DNA of 64,000 bases, taken from Meiothermus sp. GTDB lineage: Bacteria; Deinococcota; Deinococci; Deinococcales; Thermaceae. The notes beneath the pieces were generated by a model. It was given only the letters and a program-made list of their open reading frames with translations, was not told the DNA's origin and made no database searches. The stretch is taken from positions 2,150,501 through 2,214,500 of the forward strand of contig NZ_BPIM01000001.1 in assembly GCF_026004115.1 (NCBI RefSeq). Reading direction: 5' to 3'. Shown in pieces: positions 34,317 through 42,873 of the stretch (positions within the stretch are counted from its first letter, which is position 1; each line of letters starts with the position of its first letter). The position numbers and the translations under genes are program-made.

Positions 34317-34649
34317 CTAGATTGTTTGCGCCAGGCGCAGGGCTAGACGTGAAAGCTCGTTGCCGATGCTCTTGCGATCCGCGCCCTTCTCAACCACTGC
34401 TCCCAGAAAATAGCCACCAAATACCACCACCAGCACCTCCCGGTGTTCAGTAGCGATGGTGAAGCGCCGTAAGTCTCCTCCCAGGCTCTTGGCCAGAGTG
34501 CGGCTGGCTCTGGCGAGGGTGGCCAGCTCGGCAGCCAACAGCTCGGGCTCTGGAGTTTCCTTGCCTGCGCTTTCGATCACCAGCCCGTCCTGACTGGTTA
34601 GGATGGCCTGGCGGACTCCCAGTGGTACGAGGGTCTCGAGCATTTTCAT
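34317..34649 (-). CDS. Roadblock/LC7-domain protein (MglB-like), first of pair
   Basis: About 110 residues with the same fold: LGVRQAILTSQDGLVIES at the N-terminus and a GGYFLGAVVEKGADRKSI strand-loop near the end. The frame opens at TTG 34673; the ATG at 34649 (or 34643) is a better start for the domain. It leads the three-gene Roadblock-Roadblock-DUF3467 unit. Sequence identity to its partner is low, so they may form a heterodimer. Confidence 0.8.
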   Translation of the reverse strand: MKMLETLVPLGVRQAILTSQDGLVIESAGKETPEPELLAAELATLARASRTLAKSLGGDLRRFTIATEHREVLVVVFGGYFLGAVVEKGADRKSIGNELSRLALRLAQTI

Positions 34650-34898
34650 GCGCTGCCCCCACAATCGTCCCAACCCATACGGATTTTAGCCTAGCATAGC
34701 CCCCGCCAGGGTTCTGCCCATTTGCACAGAAAAGCGTTATGTGGCGAGGGCACTTGAATGAGAAACCTTCCGAGCACCAGCAGCTTCTTTCCTGACCGCA
34801 AGCAGGCAGTCCAAAGCGATGTCCACCCAGTTTTGTCCTCCGACTTGGCCACGGCTTTATCTCTGGGATGCGCACATGGGAGATTACCGCTGGACGGG

Positions 34899-35486
34899 CT
34901 ACTGATAGCCGCGGCGGTTCTCCAGTGCCCGGGCCAGGGTCACTTCGTCGGCGTACTCGAGGCTCCCTCCGACCGGCAGGCCATAGGCCAGTCGGGTCGA
35001 GCGGACGTGTTGCTGGTTCAGGCGCTCGGCCAGATAACCGGCGGTGGCCTCGCCCTCGACGGTCATGCCGGTGGCCAGAATGACTTCAGCCACACCCTCC
35101 AGCCGAGAAAAGAGCTTTTCCAGATAAAGTTGCTCGGGCCCAATTCCCTCCAGGGGGTTGAGCGCGCCGCCCAGCACGTGATAAAGGCCGTTGTACTCGC
35201 CGCTACGCTCGATGGCCATGAGGTCGGAGATGGTCTCGACCACACAGATCACCGTCTTGTCACGCTCGGGGTCGGCACAGATGGGGCACAATGCGCCTTC
35301 GGCCAGATTGCCGCATACCGGGCATGGGTGCAGGGCCTGGGCTGCTTCCAGGCTGCCAAGCAACTCTGCCGACATATCGGGGTTTTGCACCAAAAACAAC
35401 CCCAGCTTCTGGGCGCTTTTGGGGCCCACCCCCGGCAGGCCAGCCAGGGCCCGCACTAGTTTGAGGAGTCGCTCAGGGTAGCGCAT
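34899..35486 (-). CDS. recR: Recombination protein RecR
   Basis: A 195-residue protein that works with RecO and RecF to load RecA on gapped DNA. It shows the N-terminal helix-hairpin-helix (LAGLPGVGPKSAQKL), the zinc finger (CPVCGNLAEGALCPIC) and the Toprim domain (VICVVETISDLMAIE, then GLYHVLGG). The neighbour ebfC lies 61 bp upstream, the classical ebfC-recR arrangement; dnaX is not present. Confidence 0.96.
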   Translation of the reverse strand: MRYPERLLKLVRALAGLPGVGPKSAQKLGLFLVQNPDMSAELLGSLEAAQALHPCPVCGNLAEGALCPICADPERDKTVICVVETISDLMAIERSGEYNGLYHVLGGALNPLEGIGPEQLYLEKLFSRLEGVAEVILATGMTVEGEATAGYLAERLNQQHVRSTRLAYGLPVGGSLEYADEVTLARALENRRGYQ

Positions 35487-35547
35487 AACAAGGCCGATAG
35501 CCGATAGCCTTTAGCCATTTGCTACTGGCTATAAGCTACCAGCCAGC

Positions 35548-35862
35548 TTAGAACATCCCCCCCAGCATGTTGCCGATGCCGCCGAGTTCCCGGCTCATCT
35601 CTTTTTCTGAAAGGTCGTGGGCCTTTTTTTGGGCATCCTGGACAGCCACTAGGAGCAGGTCTTCGAGGGCCTCGAGGTCGTCCTTGTCCACGGCTTCGGG
35701 TTTGAGCTTGACCCCCACAATTTGCCCGTGACCGTTGGCCGTGACCTCGACCAGGCCCCCGCCAGCGCTGCCCACCACCATCATGCCGCCCAGCCTCTCC
35801 TGTACCTCGGCAGCTTTTTTCTGGGCTTTTTGGGCCTCTTTCATGATTTTCTGGATGTTCAT
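35548..35862 (-). CDS. ebfC: YbaB/EbfC nucleoid-associated protein
   Basis: A 104-residue dimeric DNA-binding protein. It has the N-terminal helix (MNIQKIMKEAQKAQKKAAEV), the central beta strands (VEVTANGHGQIVGVKL) and the C-terminal helix (DLLLVAVQDAQKKAHDLSEK). The ATG follows a GGAGG-like site. It precedes recR on the same strand and follows the MFS gene after 54 bp. Confidence 0.93.
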   Translation of the reverse strand: MNIQKIMKEAQKAQKKAAEVQERLGGMMVVGSAGGGLVEVTANGHGQIVGVKLKPEAVDKDDLEALEDLLLVAVQDAQKKAHDLSEKEMSRELGGIGNMLGGMF

Positions 35863-35916
35863 CTATGCCTCCACAACAACATCCACCATTATGGCATCAA
35901 GCAGCGCCCCATACCA

Positions 35917-37131
35917 TCACCCCGGTCTGGCTTCACTGGGCTGGCGCGGGATGCCACCCCATAAAAACACCGTAAAGACCGCCAAAAATACCGCGAAACC
36001 AGACATGTACAGCACCGTCAGTACCCCCAGCCGTGGCTCCAGAACCCCGGCCAGAAAGGTGCCGATCAAGACCGCACTTTGCATGGTGGCTCCAAAAGCC
36101 GCCATGATGCGACCCCGCAGCTCGGGCGGTGCGGCCAGTTGAATAATGGAGCGGGCCGGTACGATAAACATGGTGTTCAGGATGCCCAGCGCAACCATGG
36201 CAACCCCGGCCCAGACTGGAAAAGGAAACAAGCCGGTGGAGGCTAAAAAGAGTCCCCATGTTCCCAGCCCCAGCAGGAACACCGTCTCGCGGGATAGGCG
36301 TTTAATTAGAGGTATGGTCACAAACAAGCCCATAATGGCCCCTCCGGCCATCAGGCCCTCGAGCACCCCAAACCCCTGTACCCCAATTTTGAGGGCGCCC
36401 ACCGCATATACAATCCCCAGGGCTGCCTCTACCGAGCCAAAAGCAGCGGCCAGGGCCAATATTCCAATGGTTCGGCTGAGGGTGGGGTTTTGCCACAGCG
36501 GGCGCAGGCCTTCGGCCACGGCGGCAAAGTAGTTGCTCTTGCCCGCCTTGCCAGGAAGCGGGGGTAGAAGGGCCAGCAACACAGCGGCAATCAGGTAAGA
36601 CGTAGCATCTATCCAGAAGGCCGGGGCTGGCCCCACATTTGCGACCAGCACCCCTGCCAGGGCCACAAAGGCCACATCGGCGAAGCGGCTGACAAAAGTC
36701 ATCAGGCCGTTGGCCCCATCGAGTGCTGATTCGGGCACCATGTCGGGAATGGCGCTGTTGCTGGCTGAGTAATGCAGCGACTCAAAAACGGCCATCAGAA
36801 AGGCAATAACCATCAAGAAGGGCATCGAGCCAATAGCAAAAAGCGGTATGCAGGCGACCAGAAGAGCTCGAACCAGGTCGGATAGAACCATTAGGGTACG
36901 GCGGTCGTAGCGGTCGGACAGGGGCCCCAACAGCGGCCCCAGCACTGCGCTGGCCAAAAACTGTGCGCCCAGAATCAGGGAGACCCAGACAGCATTCTGG
37001 GTTTCCTGATAGGCCACAAACAGCAAAGCGATGCGATGAATCTTGCTGCCAACCAGCGATATCAGGCTGGATATAAACAGCCAGCGAAATCCTATATGTT
37101 GTAATGCGCTCCACATAAGTTGCTCAATCAT
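35917..37131 (-). CDS. MFS transporter
   Basis: A 404-residue protein with 12 predicted membrane segments. The A-like loop between segments 2 and 3 (GPLSDRYDRRTLMVLSDL) is typical of the major facilitator superfamily, of the MFS_3/enterobactin-exporter-like group. It probably exports small molecules; the substrate is unknown. A putative -10 (TAAAAG) ends 11 nt upstream of the ATG. It is followed by ebfC-recR on the same strand. Confidence 0.88.
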   Translation of the reverse strand: MIEQLMWSALQHIGFRWLFISSLISLVGSKIHRIALLFVAYQETQNAVWVSLILGAQFLASAVLGPLLGPLSDRYDRRTLMVLSDLVRALLVACIPLFAIGSMPFLMVIAFLMAVFESLHYSASNSAIPDMVPESALDGANGLMTFVSRFADVAFVALAGVLVANVGPAPAFWIDATSYLIAAVLLALLPPLPGKAGKSNYFAAVAEGLRPLWQNPTLSRTIGILALAAAFGSVEAALGIVYAVGALKIGVQGFGVLEGLMAGGAIMGLFVTIPLIKRLSRETVFLLGLGTWGLFLASTGLFPFPVWAGVAMVALGILNTMFIVPARSIIQLAAPPELRGRIMAAFGATMQSAVLIGTFLAGVLEPRLGVLTVLYMSGFAVFLAVFTVFLWGGIPRQPSEARPG

Positions 37132-37233
37132 ACATTGTCAATCTTTTATCGTAAATATAAACCGAGTACAGTCTTATAATGATAAGTGCGCTCAAGCAGC
37201 TTCCCGCTTTGCTGGTGCGTCGTATTGCAGTTC

Positions 37234-37337
37234 AGGGCGGTTTGCGATTTGATTCGAGGTACATGCGAGTGGCAAATCGCTTCCCAGATGATGTTAGCGC
37301 TTACCTCACCCCAAGGTTATTTCCTTCAGACCGCCCT
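37234..37337 (+). repeat. Second inverted-repeat element, copy 2
   Basis: About 104 bp bounded by AGGGCGGTTT and AGACCGCCCT, which are inverted repeats of each other. The right part (CTCACCCCAAGGT) and the left part (GCGATTTGATTC) match the copy at 33245-33376 read in reverse. It has no coding potential. Confidence 0.65.
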
Positions 37338-37464
37338 TATGCAGTCCATATCGCTTTATCGACCATTTGTGGGCAGCGTGCACTGAATTGCCAGCGATTG
37401 AGTTTGGCAGCATTTATGCATCTTCACGTTGGAATCTACCATATGCGATCCAGAGCCGGGTCTA

Positions 37465-37594
37465 ATACCAGATTCGGTTAGTTCGTCACTGTTGAGTGAC
37501 GAACTAACCCGACTGAAAGGAGTGCTCTAGGATTCAAAAAGATAGCCTCTGGGGGGATCTTTGGTTTGGATGATTATCTTTTTGAATCCGGTAT
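37465..37594 (+). repeat. Composite MITE-like repeat, copy R5 (short form)
   Basis: A 130-bp copy from ATACC to GGTAT, flanked by TA on both sides. It has the TTCGTCACT/AGTGACGAA hairpin, joint GGAGTGCTCTAG and the GATTCAAAAAGATA module, but no 38-bp unit. It lies between the 5' region of the MFS gene and the 3' end of the 599-aa gene. Confidence 0.85.
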
Positions 37595-37647
37595 TATGAG
37601 ATGCAGCATGCTGGTAAACGTTGAGCGGTCGAGTTCGGCAATGAGCC

Positions 37648-39447
37648 TCAAGAAACGGCCTGGCTCTGAGGTTGAATGATGACCAGGCTATGGGCTACCC
37701 GTGCCCCTTCACGTGCCAGCACCAACCCTCCCTCGGGCACCATCCAGATCATCAAATCCTGTAGTTTGCGAGGTACCAGCCCGGTAGAAGAGACATACAC
37801 GGCATCATCCTGGTAGCGCAGCGAAAGCACAGCGCTACCTGCCTTGACTGTGCTGGGGCTGTCACCCACAGTCGTGGAGCCTACATCCTCTCCCAGGGTA
37901 TCGCGGGAGGGGGGGCTAAAGCCCAGCCATTCGGAAAGCTCGAGCCGCAAGACCTGGGCGTAACTTTCTAGCTCGAGCGCCCGCGCCACTTCGGCTAGAT
38001 AGGCTGTCCAGCTCGAGTTCCTTTCAATGCGGCCCTTGACTACCTCGAGGCCCTTGCGGGCAAAGTCCTGGAGATTGTCTATGGGGGCTTCGCCGTATTT
38101 GCCAGCCGATTCGGGGCTGAACAGGGCATAGTTGACCTCGCCCTTGAACCGGGCTGAAAGTGCCCGTAGCAAGCGCAGGTAGGCAAAGTGGTTTTCCGGC
38201 CACATCAGGAAGGTCATCACCCGCCCTTCGGCCAGGAGGTTGGAAAGGGTGGCCGCCTCGCGGGGTTCGATGCGCAAATGCAGGTAGTCCTGATAGCGGA
38301 TTACATGTAGCTCGGCATCCGGAAGGGTCAAGCTGAAAGTTGCGCCTTCTTCGATCATTCGCTCTTGTCCACCCACACTCAGGCCAAAGAGTTTGCCTGC
38401 CTGCGAGATGCCAATTTCGTGGTTCCAGAAGTAAAAGCGTTGCGGCATCAGGCGCAGACTAAGGGCCCTGGCATCGTGGGGAACGGCCTGGAGTCCATAC
38501 TCCGGGCTCTGGCTGCCCAGAATTTTGGGGGGGATATGCGGCCAACTGGCCTCGCCCCTGGGGCTGGGCAGGTAGCGGGAGAGCAGGGTGGTCAGGCGTT
38601 CGATGGCCGCTGAAAAACGCCCCCGGTCGTCCTCCATGACCAAGGACATCCGGCGCTCCTCGGCAGCGGCGGCCTGGAGACGCTCCTCCAGGGCCCGAAT
38701 TTCCCCAATGCTCAGGTTCTGGCGGTGGGCCTCCTCGAGCGCCCGGCGCAGGGTCTCGAGACTGGGCCCCCGAATGCTGGTGCGGAGCGAACCTTCGCTT
38801 TCCAGCACTCGCCGGGCAAAGCGCCTTATGTAAGGCACGGTTTCTTCCGGCGGCAGTTTGAGCTTACTTGAAAGGGCAAAGGCCTCACGGAACAGCTCCA
38901 TCAGCATGTTTTTGGCAACGACGGGGTCCTCCAGATGTACCCTGGGATCGGAGACGCTGGGAATGGGGTGGGCCAGCACAAAGCGCGAGAGGTTGTAGTC
39001 CTGAGCAAACTGGGGGCTTTTGGAATAGGCCTCGAGGTTTTGCAGGATCGCATAGGTCATGCGCAGCTCGTCCCGCTTGCCATGATTGAACGACTTGGCG
39101 GTACGCAGGAGGTCGCGCTCGAGCCGGCTCCAGTACACGGCCTCGGCCAGCTTTTCCAGGGCCTCGCGCTCGGGGCTGGCCGCAGGGCTGTCCTCTTCAA
39201 CCAGGATGGTGCCCAGATCGGGGGTGCTGCCCTCGTCCACGGCGGTCTTGTAACCGGGCCGGTGGGCTTTGAAACGTGCATCTATATCGCGAAACTTCTT
39301 AGCCAGCGGGCCCGGCAGGTTGGACTGGATTAAAGTCTGGCGCAGACGGGTCAGGCCCGCCATCCCCCCTTTGGGTTCGGTGCCCGCTACAAGGTCGTCT
39401 ACCTTGTATTCATATAGCTCGAGTAATTCAACCAGGCCTGCCTTCAT
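37648..39447 (-). CDS. 599-residue protein of unknown function beside a Ser/Thr kinase module
   Basis: A large soluble protein with no signal peptide or membrane span. The N-terminal third is helical and charged, and about residues 250-290 form a probable coiled coil (LRRALEEAHRQNLSIGEIRA). The C-terminal half is mixed and ends in a beta-rich segment. No family was recognised. It is divergent from the PP2C-kinase pair across 22 bp with overlapping -10 boxes, so the genes are likely regulated together; a role as a kinase substrate or partner is a guess. Confidence 0.75.
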   Translation of the reverse strand: MKAGLVELLELYEYKVDDLVAGTEPKGGMAGLTRLRQTLIQSNLPGPLAKKFRDIDARFKAHRPGYKTAVDEGSTPDLGTILVEEDSPAASPEREALEKLAEAVYWSRLERDLLRTAKSFNHGKRDELRMTYAILQNLEAYSKSPQFAQDYNLSRFVLAHPIPSVSDPRVHLEDPVVAKNMLMELFREAFALSSKLKLPPEETVPYIRRFARRVLESEGSLRTSIRGPSLETLRRALEEAHRQNLSIGEIRALEERLQAAAAEERRMSLVMEDDRGRFSAAIERLTTLLSRYLPSPRGEASWPHIPPKILGSQSPEYGLQAVPHDARALSLRLMPQRFYFWNHEIGISQAGKLFGLSVGGQERMIEEGATFSLTLPDAELHVIRYQDYLHLRIEPREAATLSNLLAEGRVMTFLMWPENHFAYLRLLRALSARFKGEVNYALFSPESAGKYGEAPIDNLQDFARKGLEVVKGRIERNSSWTAYLAEVARALELESYAQVLRLELSEWLGFSPPSRDTLGEDVGSTTVGDSPSTVKAGSAVLSLRYQDDAVYVSSTGLVPRKLQDLMIWMVPEGGLVLAREGARVAHSLVIIQPQSQAVS

Positions 39448-39455
39448 TCAGACGG

Positions 39456-39464
39456 TATTATAAG
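39456..39464. promoter_or_regulatory. Overlapping divergent -10 boxes
   Basis: TATTATAAG contains TATTAT reading right (8 nt before the PP2C ATG) and TATAAT reading left (9 nt before the 599-aa ATG). The two promoters cannot be melted at once by separate polymerases, so their use is probably mutually exclusive. Confidence 0.55.
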
Positions 39465-39469
39465 GTGTC

Positions 39470-40228
39470 ATGCGATTGGCACGGCTTGAAATTGCCACAG
39501 AATCCAATATTGGTCGTCGTCGTAGAAACAACGAGGACTTTCACCGCGTTGCCGTACACCCGACCCCCGCCGGCAACCTGGTCTTGCTGGCCGTGGCCGA
39601 TGGTATGGGGGGGGCCGAAGCGGGTGAGCTGGCCAGCAAGCTGGCTATTGAAGGCGTTAGCTCCGCCGCCAAATCCTACGCCGAACACGCCGCTACGGGT
39701 CGCCCTGGGGTGGGGCTCAACCTGGTCATGGACAAGGCCTTCAAACTATCCCAGCGGCGGATCGTACAAGAAGGCGAGCGGGTGCCTTCACGCAAGGGCA
39801 TGGGCACCACCCTCACCGCCGTCATGCTGACCGAATGGAACCGGCAAGCCGTGATTGGGCACGTGGGCGATACCCGCGCCTACCGCTACTCCTCGGGCCG
39901 CTGGACGATGTTGACCCAGGATCACTCCTGGGTGGCCCAGCAGGTGCGCCAGGGGGTACTCACCGCCGACCAGGCCGAAGACCACCCCTGGAAGCACATG
40001 TTGACCCAAGCCCTGGGGCTGTCCGATGTCCGGCACGACATTATCTCGGTGAACTTTGCTCCTGGCGAGGTGCTGGTGCTGGCCACCGATGGACTCTATG
40101 GCCTGGTGCCCCCGGAAGAATGGAACATTACCGGCGATTTGCAGTCGGCTCTCGAGAGCTGGGTCAGCAAGGCTTTGGTGCGTGGTGGAACAGACAACAT
40201 CACGGTGGTTGCTGCGAGGTTCAAATGA
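39470..40228 (+). CDS. PP2C-family protein phosphatase
   Basis: A 252-residue cytosolic Ser/Thr phosphatase. The metal-binding Asp motifs are NNEDF (near the N-terminus), LLAVADGMGG, GHVGDTRAYRY and VLATDGLYGLV, with a final GGTDNITVV. It ends in ATGA overlapping the start of the membrane Ser/Thr kinase gene, forming the usual phosphatase-kinase pair. It should reverse that kinase's phosphorylation. Confidence 0.93.
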   Translation: MRLARLEIATESNIGRRRRNNEDFHRVAVHPTPAGNLVLLAVADGMGGAEAGELASKLAIEGVSSAAKSYAEHAATGRPGVGLNLVMDKAFKLSQRRIVQEGERVPSRKGMGTTLTAVMLTEWNRQAVIGHVGDTRAYRYSSGRWTMLTQDHSWVAQQVRQGVLTADQAEDHPWKHMLTQALGLSDVRHDIISVNFAPGEVLVLATDGLYGLVPPEEWNITGDLQSALESWVSKALVRGGTDNITVVAARFK

Positions 40229-42249
40229 GCTACCTGATTGCTTTGTTGCTGGTCGGCATCTCCGCCGCTCTGATCTTGCGCGTAGGACGTACCTGGATGA
40301 TGCTGGCATTGGTAGCGCTGGTGCTGGGTGGATTGGTGGTGCTGGGGGCTCAGCCCCTGGTGCTGGCTACGGCCCTGTTGTTGGGCCTGGCTTCGATGTG
40401 GGCTCCTAAATCCACCCGGGTGGCCTTCAAACCCCGCCCCAAGCCCGCACCCCGACCCCCCAAGACCAAGCCCAACCCCAAGGTATCGCTCGGGAACAGC
40501 GTCACTGGCCTCGAGGCCCTCTACGATATCCAGGAAAAGGTCGGCATCGGTGGTATGGCCACGGTTTACAAGGGTCGCAGCAAAAAAGATGGCCGTCTGA
40601 TTGCCCTCAAAATTCCCCAGGAAAAATACATTGGCGACCCCCGGTTTGTACGACGCTTCCACCGCGAGGCCGAACTGCTGGCCCACCTCGACCATCCGGG
40701 CATCGTAAAGGTGTATGACCACGGCAACCAGGGCGATACCCACTACATCGCCATGGAATTTCTCGATGGTGAGGGGCTGGATCGCTTGATCGAAAACAAG
40801 CGCCTGGGGATCAGGAGCATCGTGGAAGTGATGAGCCGGGTAGCCGAGGCCCTCCAGCACATTCACGCGCAGGGCATCATTCACCGCGACATCAAGCCCG
40901 GCAACATCATGGTGCTCAAGAATGCCGTGCGTGACGATGGCAGCGTGGATCCTCGGGGGGTGCGCCTGATGGACTTCGGGATTGCCGCCGGTAAGGTGCT
41001 GACCCGCCTGACCATCACCGGGGCCCGCATCGGTACCCCGGTCTACATGAGCCCCGAACAGGCCAAGGGCCAGCGCATCGATCACAAGTCCGACATTTAC
41101 AGCTTTGGGGTGGTGTTCTACGAAGCCCTGTGCGGTCAACCCCCCTTCCAGGGGGCCTACGAGGCGGTCATCCATCAACAGATTACCCAGATGCCCACCC
41201 CGCCCAAGCAGGTTAACCCGGATATTCCGCAGGTGCTCTCCGATCTGGTCTACCGCATGCTGGAAAAAGACCCGGAAAAACGCCCTGGTCTGGAGGCAGT
41301 GCTGGAAGTGTTGCGCGGTAAGTGGCAGGAAGACCCGGGTCTTACTGCCCCCCTCTACCTGGCCCTGGCCGTGGAGACCAAGAAGGGCACCCTGCGCCTG
41401 ATGGACCTGAATGGCACCCTGATGCGGATGTGGAGTGGGGTGGGCAGCGGGCGGGGTATGTTCCCCTCGCCCCCGCTCTCCATTTCGGTGGATAAAGACG
41501 GCGGCTTCTGGATTAGCCTGTTCGAGTATGGCGGTGGTGCGGTACGGTTGGTACACCGCTTCGATGTGGAGGGTGAGATCACCCACTCGATTGCGCCCTA
41601 TGGGATGAAGCTGGGTGAACTGCTTTATCCCATCTCGCTGGCGGCGGTGCCCGATGGCCTGCTGGTGCTGGATGGTGAGGCCTGTACCATTACCCGCTTC
41701 GACCTGGAAGGTAACCCCGTGGCCCGCTTTGGGGGTTCTGGGCAGGGCCGGGGCACCTTCGAATCGCCCCGGGCCATGCTGGCCAGCCGCAACTATATTT
41801 TCGTCCTCGACTACGGCAATCGCCAGGTACAGCGCCTGGATCATAGCGGACAGTACGTTTCGCGCTACGCCTTTCGCAAAAGCCGGGAGTCGCAAGAACT
41901 GCGGCTGCTGGGTGGCCTGGGCCTGACCCCCGACGACCAGCTTTTGATTTACGACGCGGACAGCCAGAAAATTCGCAAACTCTCGCTCGAGGGCGAAGTC
42001 TTGCTCTCGCTGCCGCTGCCAGTGGCCGATGGCGAAGACCCCACCAGCCAGGTGGAGATGGTGGTACTGGACGATACCATCTACGCCATCCGCCGGGGCG
42101 GCACCAGGATTCACCGGGTCAAGCTAAGCGGTCAGTCTCTTCCGAGCCTGGAAGTCTATGCCCCTTTACGGGGTATCGCCTTTTGGCACAATACCCAGAA
42201 AGCCAAGGTCAATGCGCCCATAGACCTCTCGGCCCAGGCCTTTGATTGA
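40225..42249 (+). CDS. Membrane Ser/Thr protein kinase with C-terminal beta-propeller-like domain
   Basis: A 674-residue protein. Two membrane segments lie at the N-terminus (about 3-20 and 25-58), then a Pro/Lys-rich linker. A Hanks-type kinase domain follows (about 100-355: GIGGMATVYKG, IALKIP, HRDIKPGNIM, DFGIA, GTPVYMSPEQ). The C-terminal 300 residues look like NHL-type repeats (GGSGQGRGTFESPRAMLA, FVLDYGNRQVQRLD). Most bacterial kinases place the span after the kinase and the sensor outside; here kinase and propeller are on one side. ATG overlaps the PP2C stop. Confidence 0.9.
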   Translation: MSYLIALLLVGISAALILRVGRTWMMLALVALVLGGLVVLGAQPLVLATALLLGLASMWAPKSTRVAFKPRPKPAPRPPKTKPNPKVSLGNSVTGLEALYDIQEKVGIGGMATVYKGRSKKDGRLIALKIPQEKYIGDPRFVRRFHREAELLAHLDHPGIVKVYDHGNQGDTHYIAMEFLDGEGLDRLIENKRLGIRSIVEVMSRVAEALQHIHAQGIIHRDIKPGNIMVLKNAVRDDGSVDPRGVRLMDFGIAAGKVLTRLTITGARIGTPVYMSPEQAKGQRIDHKSDIYSFGVVFYEALCGQPPFQGAYEAVIHQQITQMPTPPKQVNPDIPQVLSDLVYRMLEKDPEKRPGLEAVLEVLRGKWQEDPGLTAPLYLALAVETKKGTLRLMDLNGTLMRMWSGVGSGRGMFPSPPLSISVDKDGGFWISLFEYGGGAVRLVHRFDVEGEITHSIAPYGMKLGELLYPISLAAVPDGLLVLDGEACTITRFDLEGNPVARFGGSGQGRGTFESPRAMLASRNYIFVLDYGNRQVQRLDHSGQYVSRYAFRKSRESQELRLLGGLGLTPDDQLLIYDADSQKIRKLSLEGEVLLSLPLPVADGEDPTSQVEMVVLDDTIYAIRRGGTRIHRVKLSGQSLPSLEVYAPLRGIAFWHNTQKAKVNAPIDLSAQAFD

Positions 42250-42306
42250 GAAATCTGCAAGCGGCTAATTTTGCCCTGACCCACACCCGGGGTTTGCTAA
42301 AAACGC

Positions 42307-42312
42307 CATACT
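42307..42312 (+). promoter_or_regulatory. -10 box of the first peroxiredoxin gene, leaderless start
   Basis: CATACT ends 6 nt before the ATG at 42319. Confidence 0.45.
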
Positions 42313-42318
42313 GGGCAC

Positions 42319-42825
42319 ATGAAGTTGAAGACCGGTGACCCAGCTCCACTGATCCGGGTGCAGGATGCTTTTGGCAAAACCATAGACCTGGCCGAACTGG
42401 TGCAGCAGGGGCGCTACATTGTACTATGGTTTTACCCTAAAGCCAGTTCCCCGGGCTGTACGGCCCAGGGGAAACAGTACGCCGAACTGTACGAAACCTT
42501 CAGGCAGCTTGGTGCAGAGGTGTTTGGTGTAAGTGCCGACCCGGCTTCGGCCCAGTGCAGCTTTATTGACCAACTGGCGCTCAAAGGCGGCATGATTCCC
42601 GACCGGTCTGGCTCTTTGGGGCGTGCGTTTGGGGTGGGGGGGTGGCTCGGTTTTGGTCTGCTGCTGGGCATGTACAACCGCGACACCATCCTGATCAACC
42701 CCCAGGGCCGGATCGAAAAAATCTGGCGCAACGTCAACCCCTTCCAAGACGCCAAGGTGGTGCTGCAATACCTGAAGTCGAAAGCGGGCGCTGCTCTTGC
42801 CCAGCCCGGACTTAACCAAACTTGA
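42319..42825 (+). CDS. Peroxiredoxin, Bcp/PrxQ family, cytosolic
   Basis: A 168-residue thiol peroxidase. The peroxidatic Cys is C47 in FYPKASSPGCTAQ. The common PrxQ partner 5 residues later is missing (Gly-Lys), but C80 in SADPASAQC may be the resolving Cys, 33 residues on. No signal peptide is present. A paralogue follows after 48 bp with the same Cys spacing, so this is a tandem duplication. Confidence 0.92.
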   Translation: MKLKTGDPAPLIRVQDAFGKTIDLAELVQQGRYIVLWFYPKASSPGCTAQGKQYAELYETFRQLGAEVFGVSADPASAQCSFIDQLALKGGMIPDRSGSLGRAFGVGGWLGFGLLLGMYNRDTILINPQGRIEKIWRNVNPFQDAKVVLQYLKSKAGAALAQPGLNQT

Positions 42826-42873
42826 AGCCTGGCCCACAGCAACCCCTGGTCTGGTGCGGGCACACTCTAGGGT

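Larger units (their letters stand above)
37132..37647. other. Intergenic region with A/T-rich start and two repeat elements
   Basis: The first 50 bp are A/T rich and include the MFS promoter and TTTATCGTAAATATAAA. A TATAAT box on the plus strand (37175) precedes short ORFs (a GTG at 37186), but these have no recognisable product and run into repeats. The second inverted-repeat element (37234-37337) and composite repeat R5 (37465-37594) fill most of the rest. No gene is called. Confidence 0.5.

Noticed and set aside
37179-37481. 100-codon plus-strand ORF behind a TATAAT box
   Set aside because: The start codon overlaps the -10 box and the frame runs through two repeat elements; the product is unlike any protein I know.
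40096-42114. 672-codon open frame antisense to the kinase gene
   Set aside because: High G/C at third positions keeps the opposite strand open; the translation is low-complexity and His/Gln rich with no domain, while the kinase on the plus strand is certain.
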